A stretch of 27,337 nt of DNA, taken from assembly GCA_032250675.1 (NCBI GenBank), contig JAVVEY010000026.1, positions 1 through 27,337 on the forward strand. Reading direction: 5' to 3'. Of the stretch, positions 13,027 through 20,923 are shown one piece after another. The position numbers were made by a program, and so were the translations under genes. Position 1 is the first letter of the stretch. Each line of letters begins with the position of its first letter. The DNA is from Gaopeijia sp032250675. Its GTDB lineage: Bacteria > Gemmatimonadota > Gemmatimonadetes > Longimicrobiales > Gaopeijiaceae. The notes under the pieces were generated by a model that was not told the DNA's origin, ran no database searches, and saw nothing but the letters and a program-made list of their open reading frames with translations.

Positions 13027-14052
13027 ATGCTGAAGCGCAGCTTCCCCCTCCTCGCCCTCGCCGCACTCGTCGCCGCCCCCGCCTCCGCGCAGGAAGCGCA
13101 CGAGTTCAGTTACGACCGACCCGACGCGCGCCAATTCGGGCCGATCATCGGCGACCGCCTCCTCCCTGCGGGTGCGTGGGAGATCGGGTACACCTTCGAA
13201 CAGCGTGAAGCGGACGAGGTCCGATTCGACGAGGATGCGATCGACATCGAAGACGTCTTCCAGGTCTTCGGCTTCCAGATCGCGCCCTTCGATCGCCGTG
13301 ACCGCTGGCAGCGGATCGACATCTCCTACGGGGTGACGGACTTCCTCACGGTCCGGGGGACGGGTCGTTTCGCCGACTTCGAGCGCGACGTCGTCAACGA
13401 CGCCGACGTGCTCCAGCGCACGGAGAGCGACGGGATCGGCGATGTCGAGATCGAGGCGATGATCGAGGCGTTCAACTCACGCTCGGTGCGTTCGCACATC
13501 AGCCTCGGGGTGGAGCTCCCGACCGGCGACGACGGCGAGTCCGACCTCAACCTCGCCACCGGGCAGGTCGAGCGACTCCCGGTCAGCATGCAGCTCGGGA
13601 CCGGCTCGGTCTCGCTCGTGCCGGGGGTCACCTTCGCCACGCAGAATGAATACGGCACCGTCGGCGCCCAGGCGAAGGCACGCATTCGCGTCGATGACAG
13701 TGAGTTCGGATGGCGCCGTGGCGACGTCTTCGAAGCCCGGATGTGGGCTGCCTACCGCGTCGTCGACGTCCTCTCGGTGCACTCGGGCGTCCGCGTACAC
13801 CGCTCGGGATCGGTCGAGGGGATGGACCCCGCGAGCGACCCCACACGCGATCCGGCGGAAGATCTCACCCGCTCGGCGGCCACCATCGTCTCGATCCCCC
13901 TCGCGGTGAACGTCATGCTCGATCGCGGCCCCCTCAGCGGCACGATCTTCTCGGCGGAGTTCGACTGGCCGGTGCACCAGGACTTCGAGAGCATCCGTCT
14001 CGGGACCGAGCGATCCTTCAGCATCAGCATCCACCGCGCCTTCGGGATGTGA
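13027..14052 (+). CDS. Outer-membrane beta-barrel protein (PF13557-like, putative transporter)
   Basis: The 341-residue product has a clear signal peptide (MLKRSFPLLALAALVAAPASA, likely cut before QEA). The mature part alternates short amphipathic strands and polar loops: WEIGYTFEQREADEVRFDED, QRIDISYGVTDFLTVRGTGR, SHISLGVELPTGDDGES, LVPGVTFATQ and a closing strand ending in SISIHRAFGM. Strands containing xGVTDFLT and GVELPTGDD, an N-terminal LPAGAWEIGYTFE strand, and an aromatic near the C terminus are characteristic of the MetA/Phenol_MetA_deg-like barrel group. No specific substrate can be assigned. GGAGAG precedes the ATG at a suitable distance. The gene stands alone, convergent with tyrS, and is preceded by an AT-rich dyad and a REP-like element. 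Confidence 0.75.
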   Translation: MLKRSFPLLALAALVAAPASAQEAHEFSYDRPDARQFGPIIGDRLLPAGAWEIGYTFEQREADEVRFDEDAIDIEDVFQVFGFQIAPFDRRDRWQRIDISYGVTDFLTVRGTGRFADFERDVVNDADVLQRTESDGIGDVEIEAMIEAFNSRSVRSHISLGVELPTGDDGESDLNLATGQVERLPVSMQLGTGSVSLVPGVTFATQNEYGTVGAQAKARIRVDDSEFGWRRGDVFEARMWAAYRVVDVLSVHSGVRVHRSGSVEGMDPASDPTRDPAEDLTRSAATIVSIPLAVNVMLDRGPLSGTIFSAEFDWPVHQDFESIRLGTERSFSISIHRAFGM

Positions 14053-14113
14053 GCCTCGGAGTCTCCGGAGGGCGTGCGTCGGGAGGGAGTGCGACCGGCC
14101 CGACCGTCCGGTG

Positions 14114-15388
14114 TCACTCGCGGACGCGCACCAGGTGGTAGCTCTTCTTCCCCCTGCGCAGCACGAGGAAGCGCCCCTCGATCGCGCGTGAGAGTCCGAC
14201 GGCGAAGTCGGTCTCTTCGACGCGACCGGCGTTCAGATAGATCCCGCCGCCCTCGATCGCGCGCCTCGCCTCGCCACGGGACGGCGTGATGCCGGCGTCG
14301 GTGAGGAGCTCGATGATCCCGATCCCGTCGCCTTCGAGTGCGTCCTTCGAGATCTCGCTCGACGGCACGTCGGAGAAGATTTCGGCGATCTCGTCCCCCG
14401 CGAGTCCATCGAGCTCTCCGCCGAAGAGTGCCTCGGTGGCGCGGCGAGCCCGCGCCAGACCCGCCTCGCCATGGACACGGCGCGTCACATCGTCGGCGAG
14501 TCGCCGCTGAGCCACGCGCTTCCACGGTTCCTCGGCGTGCTCCGCTTCGAGGGCTTCGATCTCGGAGCGCGTCAGGAGGGTGAAGAAACGCAGATACCGC
14601 CCCGCATCCTCGTCGGTGGTGTTGATCCAGAACTGGTAGAAGCGGAAGGGAGAGGTGCGTTCGGCGGAGAGCCACACCGCGCCCTCTTCGGTCTTTCCGA
14701 ACTTCCTCCCCGCCGAATTCGTGACGAGGGGAAAGACCACCCCGTACGCTTCGTCTCCGTGCATCCGGCGGATGAGGTCGATCCCGGCGGTGATATTGCC
14801 CCACTGATCACTCCCGCCGAGCTGGAGCGTGCACGCATCCTCCTCGAAGAGTCGGGCGAAGTCGTACGCCTGGAGGAGCTGGTAGCTGAACTCGGTGAAG
14901 GAGATCCCGCTCGCCTCATCCTCGATCCGACGCCGCACCGACTCCTTGCGCAGCATCGCGTTCACACTGAAGTGCTTGCCGACCTCGCGCAGAAAGTCGA
15001 TCAGGCCCACCTCTCCGAGCCAGTCCAGGTTGTTGCGCATCCGGGCCGGGTTCGCCTTCGCCCCGAAGTCGAGGAAGGGCTCGAGCTGGGCGCGGATCGT
15101 CTCGGCATTCTCCCGGGCCACCTCCGCGGTGAGAAGGTTGCGCTCCGCGGACTTGCCCGAGGGGTCTCCGATCAGTCCCGTCGCGCCGCCGACGAGCGCG
15201 ATCGGATGATGTCCGGCGCGCTGGAGGTGCACGAGTCCCATGATCGCGAGGAGGTGTCCGACGTGGAGAGACGACGCCGTCGGATCGAACCCTATATAGC
15301 CCGCGCGCGGCTCGGAGAGGTGCGCCGCCGTCCCTTCAGTGGCGTCGTGAAGGAGGCCGCGCCAGGAGAGCTCGTCGAGTACGGACAT
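14114..15388 (-). CDS. tyrS: Tyrosyl-tRNA synthetase
   Basis: This class I aminoacyl-tRNA synthetase charges tRNA-Tyr. The 424-residue protein has the HIGH-type motif as HVGH (42-45) within YIGFDPTASSLHVGHLLAIM, the tyrosine-specific segments GGATGLIGDPSGKS, SYQLLQAYDF and GGSDQWGNITAG (191-202), and the KMSKS loop as KFGKT (229-233), the usual bacterial TyrRS variant. The C-terminal S4-like RNA-binding domain includes SRGEARRAIEGGGIYLNAGR. The start at 15388 gives the standard N terminus (LxxRGL). No T-box or other aminoacyl-tRNA-sensing leader is recognisable in the 126 nt upstream. It is convergent with the beta-barrel gene. Confidence 0.97.
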   Translation of the reverse strand: MSVLDELSWRGLLHDATEGTAAHLSEPRAGYIGFDPTASSLHVGHLLAIMGLVHLQRAGHHPIALVGGATGLIGDPSGKSAERNLLTAEVARENAETIRAQLEPFLDFGAKANPARMRNNLDWLGEVGLIDFLREVGKHFSVNAMLRKESVRRRIEDEASGISFTEFSYQLLQAYDFARLFEEDACTLQLGGSDQWGNITAGIDLIRRMHGDEAYGVVFPLVTNSAGRKFGKTEEGAVWLSAERTSPFRFYQFWINTTDEDAGRYLRFFTLLTRSEIEALEAEHAEEPWKRVAQRRLADDVTRRVHGEAGLARARRATEALFGGELDGLAGDEIAEIFSDVPSSEISKDALEGDGIGIIELLTDAGITPSRGEARRAIEGGGIYLNAGRVEETDFAVGLSRAIEGRFLVLRRGKKSYHLVRVRE

Positions 15389-15427
15389 GGTCGGAGGGCC
15401 GGGTGGACGGGTGGGAGGAGTGCCGGA

Positions 15428-15455
15428 AGGGTAGCGTGGCCATCGCGACGATCAA
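15428..15455 (-). promoter_or_regulatory. Candidate promoter for tyrS
   Basis: On the minus strand, TTGATC (15455-15450) and TACCCT (15433-15428) are separated by 16 nt, about 40 nt before the tyrS ATG. It fits a TTGNNN/TANNNT pattern seen elsewhere in this window. Confidence 0.35.
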
Positions 15456-15514
15456 GGGAAGGCGCCGACGCAGGCACGCCGGACCGGAAGCGCGGGGCCC
15501 GGAGATGAAGGCGT

Positions 15515-16030
15515 TCAGCGCGGGGAGACCTCGGCATCGTCGAGCCACCCTTCGAGGGCCTTCGCGCGCACGGCTCCATGCGAGAGGTGATCACGCACCT
15601 GACCTCCCTCGATGAAGATCACCTGCGGGGATTCGTGCGGCACGCCCGTCGCCTCGGCCACCTCGTTCGAGAGGCTGCGTTCCTCGATCACGAGGACCCG
15701 ACGCACGGCGATGTCGGGGTGCGCCTCGGCAAAGCGCGCCACCTCACGCGCCGCCACCGAGGAGATCGGACACGTCGTGCTGTGCTTGAAGAGGAGGAGC
15801 GGTCCGGACGACTCGAGCGCCGACGCGCCTCCGTCGGCGGCGAGCGAGGGGAAGTCGCGCGCCCTCGCGCGTCGGGGAAGTCGACGGCCGAGGACGATGC
15901 CCGCCGCGAGGGCAAGTCCGATCTCGGCGCCCCCGCCTTCCCCCGTCACGAGCCGCGTGAAGGCCCACACGAAGAGAGCGAGGAAGAGGAGTGAGACGAG
16001 AGATCCGGGACGGAAGGGTGAAGGAGACAT
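15515..16030 (-). CDS. Membrane-anchored YtxJ/BrxC-like monothiol bacilliredoxin
   Basis: The 171-residue product has two parts. Residues about 10-48 contain two hydrophobic segments (LVSLLFLALFVWAFTRLV and IGLALAAGIVLG) followed by a basic linker. From residue 79 comes a thioredoxin-fold domain with LLFKHSTTCPISSVAAREV, where C87 is the single active cysteine of the TCPIS motif, then VLVIEERSLSNEVAEATGVP and ESPQVIFIEGG with the cis-Pro. This is the YtxJ (DUF2847) family, which reduces bacillithiol-mixed disulfides. Known YtxJ proteins are soluble and about 110 residues, so the membrane anchor is unusual. The gene starts 7 nt after the SRPBCC stop, with its SD (GAGG) overlapping that stop codon. 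The partner genes for bacillithiol synthesis are not in the window. Confidence 0.8.
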   Translation of the reverse strand: MSPSPFRPGSLVSLLFLALFVWAFTRLVTGEGGGAEIGLALAAGIVLGRRLPRRARARDFPSLAADGGASALESSGPLLLFKHSTTCPISSVAAREVARFAEAHPDIAVRRVLVIEERSLSNEVAEATGVPHESPQVIFIEGGQVRDHLSHGAVRAKALEGWLDDAEVSPR

Positions 16031-16037
16031 CGTGCCC

Positions 16038-16469
16038 TCAACCGAAGTGCGCGCTGAGATCCGCGAGGAGGGCACGATAGATCGGATCGCAGAACTCTGC
16101 CACCCCTCCTTCTTCCCTCGCCCACCGCGATTCCCACACGACGAGGCAGCGGTTCGCATCACCCGGAACCGTCACGGGGAGGACCCGGACCCGCCCGACG
16201 TAGCCGTCGACCTTCTCCTTCGCCACCGGTCCCGGACCGTCGTCGATGCTGTAGGTGAATTCGCGCTCGTCGTCGTCGAGCGAGATCAGCGTCTCGTGGA
16301 AGGCACCATTCAGGATACGCTTCGCTCCAGGCTCGGTCCCCTGCACGCTACCGACCGGAGTCAGCTCCTCGACGACATCCTCCGACCACGAAGCGTCGTG
16401 GAAGTCGCGCAAGGCAGACCACACCCGGTCGGCGGAGGCGTTCACCACAGTTGAATTCCAGCAACCCAT
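16038..16469 (-). CDS. SRPBCC (START/polyketide cyclase-like) family protein
   Basis: The product has 143 residues with the helix-grip fold pattern. NSTVVNASADRVWSALRDFH starts the first strand and helix (xxIxAPxxxVWxxLxDF). PGAKRILNGAFHETLISLDD and REFTYSIDDGPGPV give the central strands, VRVLPVTVPGDANRCLVVWE the late strands, and a long C-terminal helix ends YRALLADLSAHFG. The family binds hydrophobic ligands; the ligand is not inferable. The ATG at 16469 has AGGAG 9 nt upstream and lies about 58 nt after a strong predicted promoter, while the longer frame starts inside that promoter and is rejected. It forms a two-gene operon with the YtxJ-like gene. Confidence 0.8.
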   Translation of the reverse strand: MGCWNSTVVNASADRVWSALRDFHDASWSEDVVEELTPVGSVQGTEPGAKRILNGAFHETLISLDDDEREFTYSIDDGPGPVAKEKVDGYVGRVRVLPVTVPGDANRCLVVWESRWAREEGGVAEFCDPIYRALLADLSAHFG

Positions 16470-16533
16470 CCAGGGAATCTCCTGATCTTGAAGGGTCCGC
16501 GCAGCACGATACGTGCGCGGCGGCGTCGTCCCC

Positions 16534-16562
16534 ATTATCTTGAAGTTTGATCGACATGCCAA
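16534..16562 (-). promoter_or_regulatory. Strong sigma-70-type promoter for the SRPBCC-bacilliredoxin operon
   Basis: On the minus strand, TTGGCA (16562-16557) and GATAAT (16539-16534) are exactly 17 nt apart, matching the consensus at 5 of 6 positions for the -10 and 4 of 6 for the -35. The predicted start, near 16527, lies about 58 nt upstream of the ATG at 16469. This is the best consensus promoter seen in the window. Confidence 0.65.
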
Positions 16563-16662
16563 CCTCGGGGATCAACCTCGACGACCCCGGGTCTGGAACC
16601 TAACAGTCGCGTCCGGTTTTCATCTTGGTGAAGACCCGCAACTCGAGCCCGGAGACACCGCG

Positions 16663-17271
16663 ATGAAGACTCGCACCCACCGCAACACCGACCAACGGCG
16701 CCTCTTCGGAATAGGCATAGGCGTATCCGCCCTCGTCCACCTTGCCGTCCTCGGCTTCGTGGTGGTTCCCGTGGAACCGCTCGACGAGGGTGATGTGAAG
16801 GCGCGGCGTCAGGCCAGCCAGCTCGACGCGATGGAGGTCATCCGCATCGCCGAACCGAAGCCCGTTACCGTCGCCACCTTCACGGATCCCGGTGCGAGCA
16901 GTTCCTCCCGCGCGGCACGGGCGGCCACGCGTTCTCCGCTGGAGGTCGTCGAGGTTCGCAGCATCGCGCGTCTCGCCTTCGCGTCGCCGATCCGCACCGA
17001 AAACTTCGGTGAGCTCACGGCGCTCGAGGTTGCCGAGGCCGAAGGATACTCCGAGGAGTACAACCCCGACGAACACATCGGTCACGCGCACACCCAGGAG
17101 GATGGTCAGAGCTTCTGGGGCCGTCTCCTCGGAGGCGTGCAGGCCGCCTTCTCCGGCGAGCACTGCCCCCTCGATGACCCGGCCAGCGGCGTGACGATCC
17201 AGACGGCACGGGGCGGCACCTTCAACCCCGGGATCGGCACCCGCCCCCTCGCGGGCGGCACCTGGCGCTGA
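16663..17271 (+). CDS. Hypothetical single-span protein with a TonB-like N terminus
   Basis: The 202-residue product has a basic N terminus and one hydrophobic helix at about 14-33 (FGIGIGVSALVHLAVLGFVV). Its SALVH motif is reminiscent of TonB-family transmembrane segments, where a Ser and a His lie on one helix face. The rest is mostly polar: a Ser/Ala/Arg-rich linker, an acidic stretch (EEYNPDEHIGHAHTQEDGQS), then WGRLLGGVQAAFSGEHCPLD. No TonB C-terminal domain is present, so it is not a complete TonB. It might be a truncated or orphan energy-transducer relative, but that is a guess. It is divergent from the SRPBCC operon and followed by two strong hairpins. The ATG at 16663 is the first start with a normal helix position. 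Confidence 0.6.
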   Translation: MKTRTHRNTDQRRLFGIGIGVSALVHLAVLGFVVVPVEPLDEGDVKARRQASQLDAMEVIRIAEPKPVTVATFTDPGASSSSRAARAATRSPLEVVEVRSIARLAFASPIRTENFGELTALEVAEAEGYSEEYNPDEHIGHAHTQEDGQSFWGRLLGGVQAAFSGEHCPLDDPASGVTIQTARGGTFNPGIGTRPLAGGTWR

Positions 17272-17285
17272 CGCGCCGGTAGCGC

Positions 17286-17316
17286 GTCGGCGGCTGTTCT
17301 CCGGGCAGCCGCCGAC
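17286..17316 (+). terminator. Perfect 11-bp hairpin
   Basis: GTCGGCGGCTG (17286-17296) pairs with CAGCCGCCGAC (17306-17316) around a 9-nt loop, 14 nt after the stop of the TonB-N-terminus-like gene. It has no U tract; it may protect the 3' end or aid the terminator that follows. Confidence 0.6.
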
Positions 17317-17331
17317 ACACACCGGAAACGA

Positions 17332-17376
17332 GAAGCCCCCCGAAGGTCGACGATCCGACCCTCGGGGGGCTTCTTG
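17332..17376. terminator. Bidirectional intrinsic terminator
   Basis: GAAGCCCCCCGA (17332-17343) pairs with TCGGGGGGCTTC (17362-17373), and an inner GGTCG/CGACC pair extends the stem. TTG follows on the plus strand, and the minus strand reads CTCGTTTCC. It separates the plus-strand 16663 gene from the converging radical SAM gene. Confidence 0.75.
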
Positions 17377-17458
17377 CGTCTCCTGTTGCGGCGCCTGCGG
17401 AACCGGTCCCCTCACCCTCAGCGACCGGCGGCCGCCTGACACCCGCTGCTCTCTCGCC

Positions 17459-19066
17459 TCATCCGGAGGCGGTGCGCCGTCCCGGTGTCGTCGTCCGTCC
17501 CTCGATGTGCACGAGCGAGCCCTCGGCCCCACTCGACCCCGCACGTTCGGCGCGCAGGTAGGCGTAGGCGTCGTGTTCGAGCGCTCCTTCGGGGAGCCAC
17601 TCCCAGAACGGTCCGAGGTCTGCCTTCACCTTGTCGCGGAAGAAGTCCGGGAGCACATCGCTCTCCCCTTCCTGGAAGCTCCGGAAGTTCGCGTCGTTCA
17701 CGAGACGGTCGCGGTACTCGGTGTAGTAGCGGATCCGCCCGAACCCCTCGGACGACACGGCTCGCAGGACATTGATCCAGCGCGGGAGCTGGCCACGCGT
17801 CGCCCGGAAGCGTCGCGCGATCATCTTCCACGAGAAGGCGTGCTTCGAGAGATCGATGACGTGGTCGTAGAACTCCGGCCACTCGTAGTTGGCCGGCTTC
17901 ACATTCATCGCGTGGTTGTTGTTCAGGAAGTGGTGCGGAAAGCCGAGCACCCGCCCGTTGCGCTGGTACTCGAGGTTGAGCGGCGCCGCGCGCCCGAAGG
18001 CCGAGAGGAGCGAGAACGCCGGGAAGGACGCGGGGGCCTCGTCGAGGAAGCGCTTCGTCAGCTCGAAGGGCTCGGCGCCTTCATCCGACTCCAGCCCCAT
18101 GACGAAGTTCGCCTGGATGTAGGGGATGTATTCGTTGATCAGGTTGATGTGATCGACGACGTGCCGGACCTTCTCCGCCCCCTGGCGGGCCCCCGTCTTC
18201 GACTTGTTTCCGAGATCGTACCACGACTCGATCCCGGGGAGGATCGCCCGGAACCCGTTCGCCTGAAGCCGCTTCAGGTGCGGCTCGGTCAGCAGCGAGA
18301 GGCTGCTCTCCGCGATGAACTCGATCCCGCCGTCGGGAAGCGCCTCCTCGATCGCGCCCATCGCCTCATTGAAGCGGATCCCGAAATTCGGATCGTGCCA
18401 TCCGACGAGTGGACGCTTGAACTTCGTGAGGAGGAAGCGGAGGTCTCCCTTGAGCACATCGTAGTCGAGCGGCTGATAGGGGACGGTCGAGTCGATGCAG
18501 AAGCTGCAGGTATACGGACACCCGAGGCTCGCCATCATCGGCACGATCTTCACCGTCGGCGCCTTCTCGAGCGCCTTCGCGATGAACTTCCACCGCTCAC
18601 GCACACCCGGGAGCTGCATCGGCTGGCTGACTTCGCTCAGGTGTACCCCGATCGGGCGGTGCTGCTCACAGCTCGAGAGGACATCCTCGATCGTGCTGCG
18701 GTGCGTGAAGCCGAGGACGAAGTCGAAGTAGCGGACCGCGTCCTCGGGGTAGCAGCGCGCGTGCGGGCCTCCGAGCACGGTGACCGCTCCGCGTGACCGG
18801 CAGAAGGCGCTCAGCGCGTAGGCGAGCTGGGCGGCCTGGGTGAAGGCGCCGATGAAGACGAGGTCGACCTCGTCGGGAATCTCGGCGGTGAGATCGCCGA
18901 ACCCCGTGTAGCAGACGTAGGTGACGTCGTGGCCCGCCTCTTCGCACCACCCCGCGATCACCTGCGGCATGACGCTCGCGAAGTTCGCGTTCATCACGCG
19001 ACCGTAGAGGCGCTTGGTGGGTCTGCGCGCCACGAGGTCGATGACTGCGATTTTCAATTTCGGCAT
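17459..19066 (-). CDS. Cobalamin-binding-type radical SAM protein
   Basis: The product has 535 residues. The N-terminal part (about 1-140) is a Rossmann-like B12-binding domain: PQVIAGWCEEAGHDVTYVCY, DLVFIGAFTQAAQLAYALSA, AVTVLGGPHARCYPEDAVRY. The radical SAM core begins near 175 with MASLGCPYTCSFCIDSTVPY, holding the CxxxCxxC cluster ligands C183, C187 and C190. It continues with a GWHDPNFGI segment, FIAESSLSLL, ILPGIESW and QANFVMGLESDEG. A C-terminal helical extension of about 150 residues carries many aromatic residues. Family members methylate or rearrange unactivated carbons or act in lipid and cofactor synthesis. The substrate here is unknown. GGAGGAGT precedes the ATG at 19066 at 6 to 7 nt. 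It stands alone, divergent from the ALDH7 gene. Confidence 0.88.
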   Translation of the reverse strand: MPKLKIAVIDLVARRPTKRLYGRVMNANFASVMPQVIAGWCEEAGHDVTYVCYTGFGDLTAEIPDEVDLVFIGAFTQAAQLAYALSAFCRSRGAVTVLGGPHARCYPEDAVRYFDFVLGFTHRSTIEDVLSSCEQHRPIGVHLSEVSQPMQLPGVRERWKFIAKALEKAPTVKIVPMMASLGCPYTCSFCIDSTVPYQPLDYDVLKGDLRFLLTKFKRPLVGWHDPNFGIRFNEAMGAIEEALPDGGIEFIAESSLSLLTEPHLKRLQANGFRAILPGIESWYDLGNKSKTGARQGAEKVRHVVDHINLINEYIPYIQANFVMGLESDEGAEPFELTKRFLDEAPASFPAFSLLSAFGRAAPLNLEYQRNGRVLGFPHHFLNNNHAMNVKPANYEWPEFYDHVIDLSKHAFSWKMIARRFRATRGQLPRWINVLRAVSSEGFGRIRYYTEYRDRLVNDANFRSFQEGESDVLPDFFRDKVKADLGPFWEWLPEGALEHDAYAYLRAERAGSSGAEGSLVHIEGRTTTPGRRTASG

Positions 19067-19149
19067 GGGACACTCCTCCGGCAGGGGTCGAAAGACTCCG
19101 CCACGAGCACCACGGCGCGCGCGGTTGAACCGCCGGAGACGATTCGAAA

Positions 19150-19177
19150 GGTGTAACCCCTCTGCCCGACGCTGCAA
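19150..19177 (-). promoter_or_regulatory. Candidate promoter for the radical SAM gene
   Basis: On the minus strand, TTGCAG (19177-19172) and TACACC (19155-19150) are 16 nt apart, leaving a leader of about 77 nt. A GCGGTT-G-AACCGC palindrome (19121-19133) lies in that leader. Confidence 0.3.
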
Positions 19178-19263
19178 GGGGGTGGGGTGGGTTCCGCCCG
19201 CGGCGTCGAGATGAGAAGTTGAGGAAACCCCGTGCCACGCGGGCAAGATCGCCGATTCCTTTC

Positions 19264-19278
19264 CCATAATCATTATCA
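19264..19278. promoter_or_regulatory. Fur-box-like palindrome overlapping the ALDH start codon
   Basis: CCATAATCATTATCA matches the 7-1-7 Fur model TGATAATnATTATCA at 13 of 15 positions; its core ATAATCATTAT is a perfect dyad. It also contains CATAAT (19265-19270), a good -10 hexamer 8 nt before the ATG. Whether it is a Fur site, a promoter or both cannot be decided by reading. Confidence 0.4.
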
Positions 19279-20837
19279 TGACACACAACCGGATCTTTGC
19301 CGAACTCGGACTCGATGAGGACAACCTCGGCGGTTTCGACGGCGAGTGGATCGCCTCGGGTGAACCCCTCGAAATCGACACACCGATCGACGGGTCGCGC
19401 ATCGGGAGCGTGCGTCAGGTCACCCGTGAGGAGTACGACCGCATCGTCGAGCGCGCCCACGAGGCCTTCCTCTCGTGGCGCCGCGTGCCGGCGCCCCGGC
19501 GCGGCGAGGTGATCCGGCAGCTCGGGAACCGGCTGCGCGAGAAGAAGGAGGCGCTCGGCGCGCTCGTCACGCTCGAGATGGGCAAGATCGCGGCCGAGGG
19601 CGAGGGCGAGGTGCAGGAGATGATCGACATCTGCGACTTCGCGGTCGGGCTCTCGCGCCAGCTCTACGGCCTCACCCTCGCCTCCGAGCGCCCCGACCAC
19701 CACATGCGCGAGCAGTGGCATCCGCTCGGCGTCGTCGGGATCATCTCCGCCTTCAACTTCCCCGTCGCCGTCTGGAGCTGGAACGCCGCGCTCGCGGCCG
19801 TCTGCGGCGACGCCTGCGTCTGGAAGCCCTCGGAGCGCACCCCCCTCACCGCGGTCGCGGTCACGAAGATCGCCGCCGAGGTGTGCCGCGAGGCGGGTGT
19901 GGATCCGGCGATCTTCTCGCTCGTCGTCGGCGACGGGCCCGTGATCGGCGAAGCGCTCGCGAACGACCCGCGCATCCCGCTCGTCTCGGCCACGGGGTCG
20001 ACGCGGATGGGCCGACGGGTGGGCGAGGTGGTGGGCGGTCGGCTCGGCCGGACGATCCTCGAGCTCGGCGGCAACAACGCGATCATCGTCACCCCGCACG
20101 CGAATCTCGACCTCGCGCTCCCCGCGGTCCTCTTCGGGTCGTGCGGCACCGCGGGGCAGCGCTGCACGAGCACGCGGCGCATCATCGTGCACGCTTCGCG
20201 TACGGACGAGCTCGTCGAGCGTCTGGTGCGGGCGTACCGGGATGTGACGATCGGGGACCCGAGAGACCCCGACACCCTCATGGGGCCCGTACTGAACGAC
20301 GACGCCGTCGAGGCGCTCATGCGCGCGAAGGAGCGCGTCGTGGACGAGGGGGGCGAGATCCTCTTCGGGGGCGAGCGACTCGAGGGTGAGGCGTGGCCGG
20401 GCGGGCGCTACGTCACCCCCTGCATCGCGCGCGCCGGCACCGACTTCGAAGTCGTGCGGGACGAGACCTTCGCGCCGATCCTCTACATCCTCGAGTACGG
20501 GTCGAGCGACGCGAGCGGCGAGGACGCGATCGCCGAGATGGACGAAGCGATGCGGATCCACAACGACGTCCCCCAGGGTCTCTCCTCGGCGATCTTCTCC
20601 GACCATGTGCGCGAGATCGAGTACTTCCTCTCTCACCGCGGCTCCGACTGCGGGATCGCCAACGTCAACATCGGCACCTCGGGCGCCGAGATCGGGGGCG
20701 CCTTCGGGGGAGAGAAGGAGACCGGCGGGGGGCGCGAATCGGGCTCGGACGCCTGGAAGGCATACATGCGCCGGCAGACCAATACGGTGAACTGGTCGAC
20801 CGAGCTCCCCCTCGCCCAGGGGATCACCTTCGGATAG
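19278..20837 (+). CDS. Aldehyde dehydrogenase, ALDH7/antiquitin type (aminoadipate-semialdehyde dehydrogenase-like)
   Basis: This 519-residue NAD-dependent dehydrogenase matches antiquitin end to end: FAELGLDEDNLGGFDGEWIA at the N terminus, PAPRRGEVIRQLGNRLREKK, GIISAFNFPVAVWSWNAALA, the NAD-binding SATGSTRMG, the general base E262 in LELGGNN, the catalytic C296 in GTAGQRCTSTRR, and ETFAPILYI. It ends with GIANVNIGTSGAEIGGAFGG and PLAQGITFG, which are ALDH7 hallmarks. The expected reaction is oxidation of alpha-aminoadipate semialdehyde in lysine breakdown, or detoxification of related aldehydes. No lysine-pathway partner is in the window. The start at 19278 gives the family N terminus but has no SD. 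A -10-like CATAAT lies 8 nt upstream, suggesting a leaderless mRNA. Confidence 0.93.
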   Translation: MTHNRIFAELGLDEDNLGGFDGEWIASGEPLEIDTPIDGSRIGSVRQVTREEYDRIVERAHEAFLSWRRVPAPRRGEVIRQLGNRLREKKEALGALVTLEMGKIAAEGEGEVQEMIDICDFAVGLSRQLYGLTLASERPDHHMREQWHPLGVVGIISAFNFPVAVWSWNAALAAVCGDACVWKPSERTPLTAVAVTKIAAEVCREAGVDPAIFSLVVGDGPVIGEALANDPRIPLVSATGSTRMGRRVGEVVGGRLGRTILELGGNNAIIVTPHANLDLALPAVLFGSCGTAGQRCTSTRRIIVHASRTDELVERLVRAYRDVTIGDPRDPDTLMGPVLNDDAVEALMRAKERVVDEGGEILFGGERLEGEAWPGGRYVTPCIARAGTDFEVVRDETFAPILYILEYGSSDASGEDAIAEMDEAMRIHNDVPQGLSSAIFSDHVREIEYFLSHRGSDCGIANVNIGTSGAEIGGAFGGEKETGGGRESGSDAWKAYMRRQTNTVNWSTELPLAQGITFG

Positions 20838-20923
20838 GCGCGCGCCGCCGGAACGTCCCGGTGGGTCCGCCTCCCGCCCGCGCCCACGGAACCACCACGG
20901 CACCGACCGGGTTCGATTCACAC

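Noticed and set aside
10804..13134. Long minus-strand open frame opposite the acyl-CoA dehydrogenase
   Set aside because: It is an antisense shadow rich in Glu, Gly and Arg, with no family features. The plus-strand gene has clear motifs.
18666..20921. Long minus-strand open frame opposite the ALDH7 gene
   Set aside because: It is a shadow frame; the plus strand encodes a full-length ALDH7 with catalytic residues.
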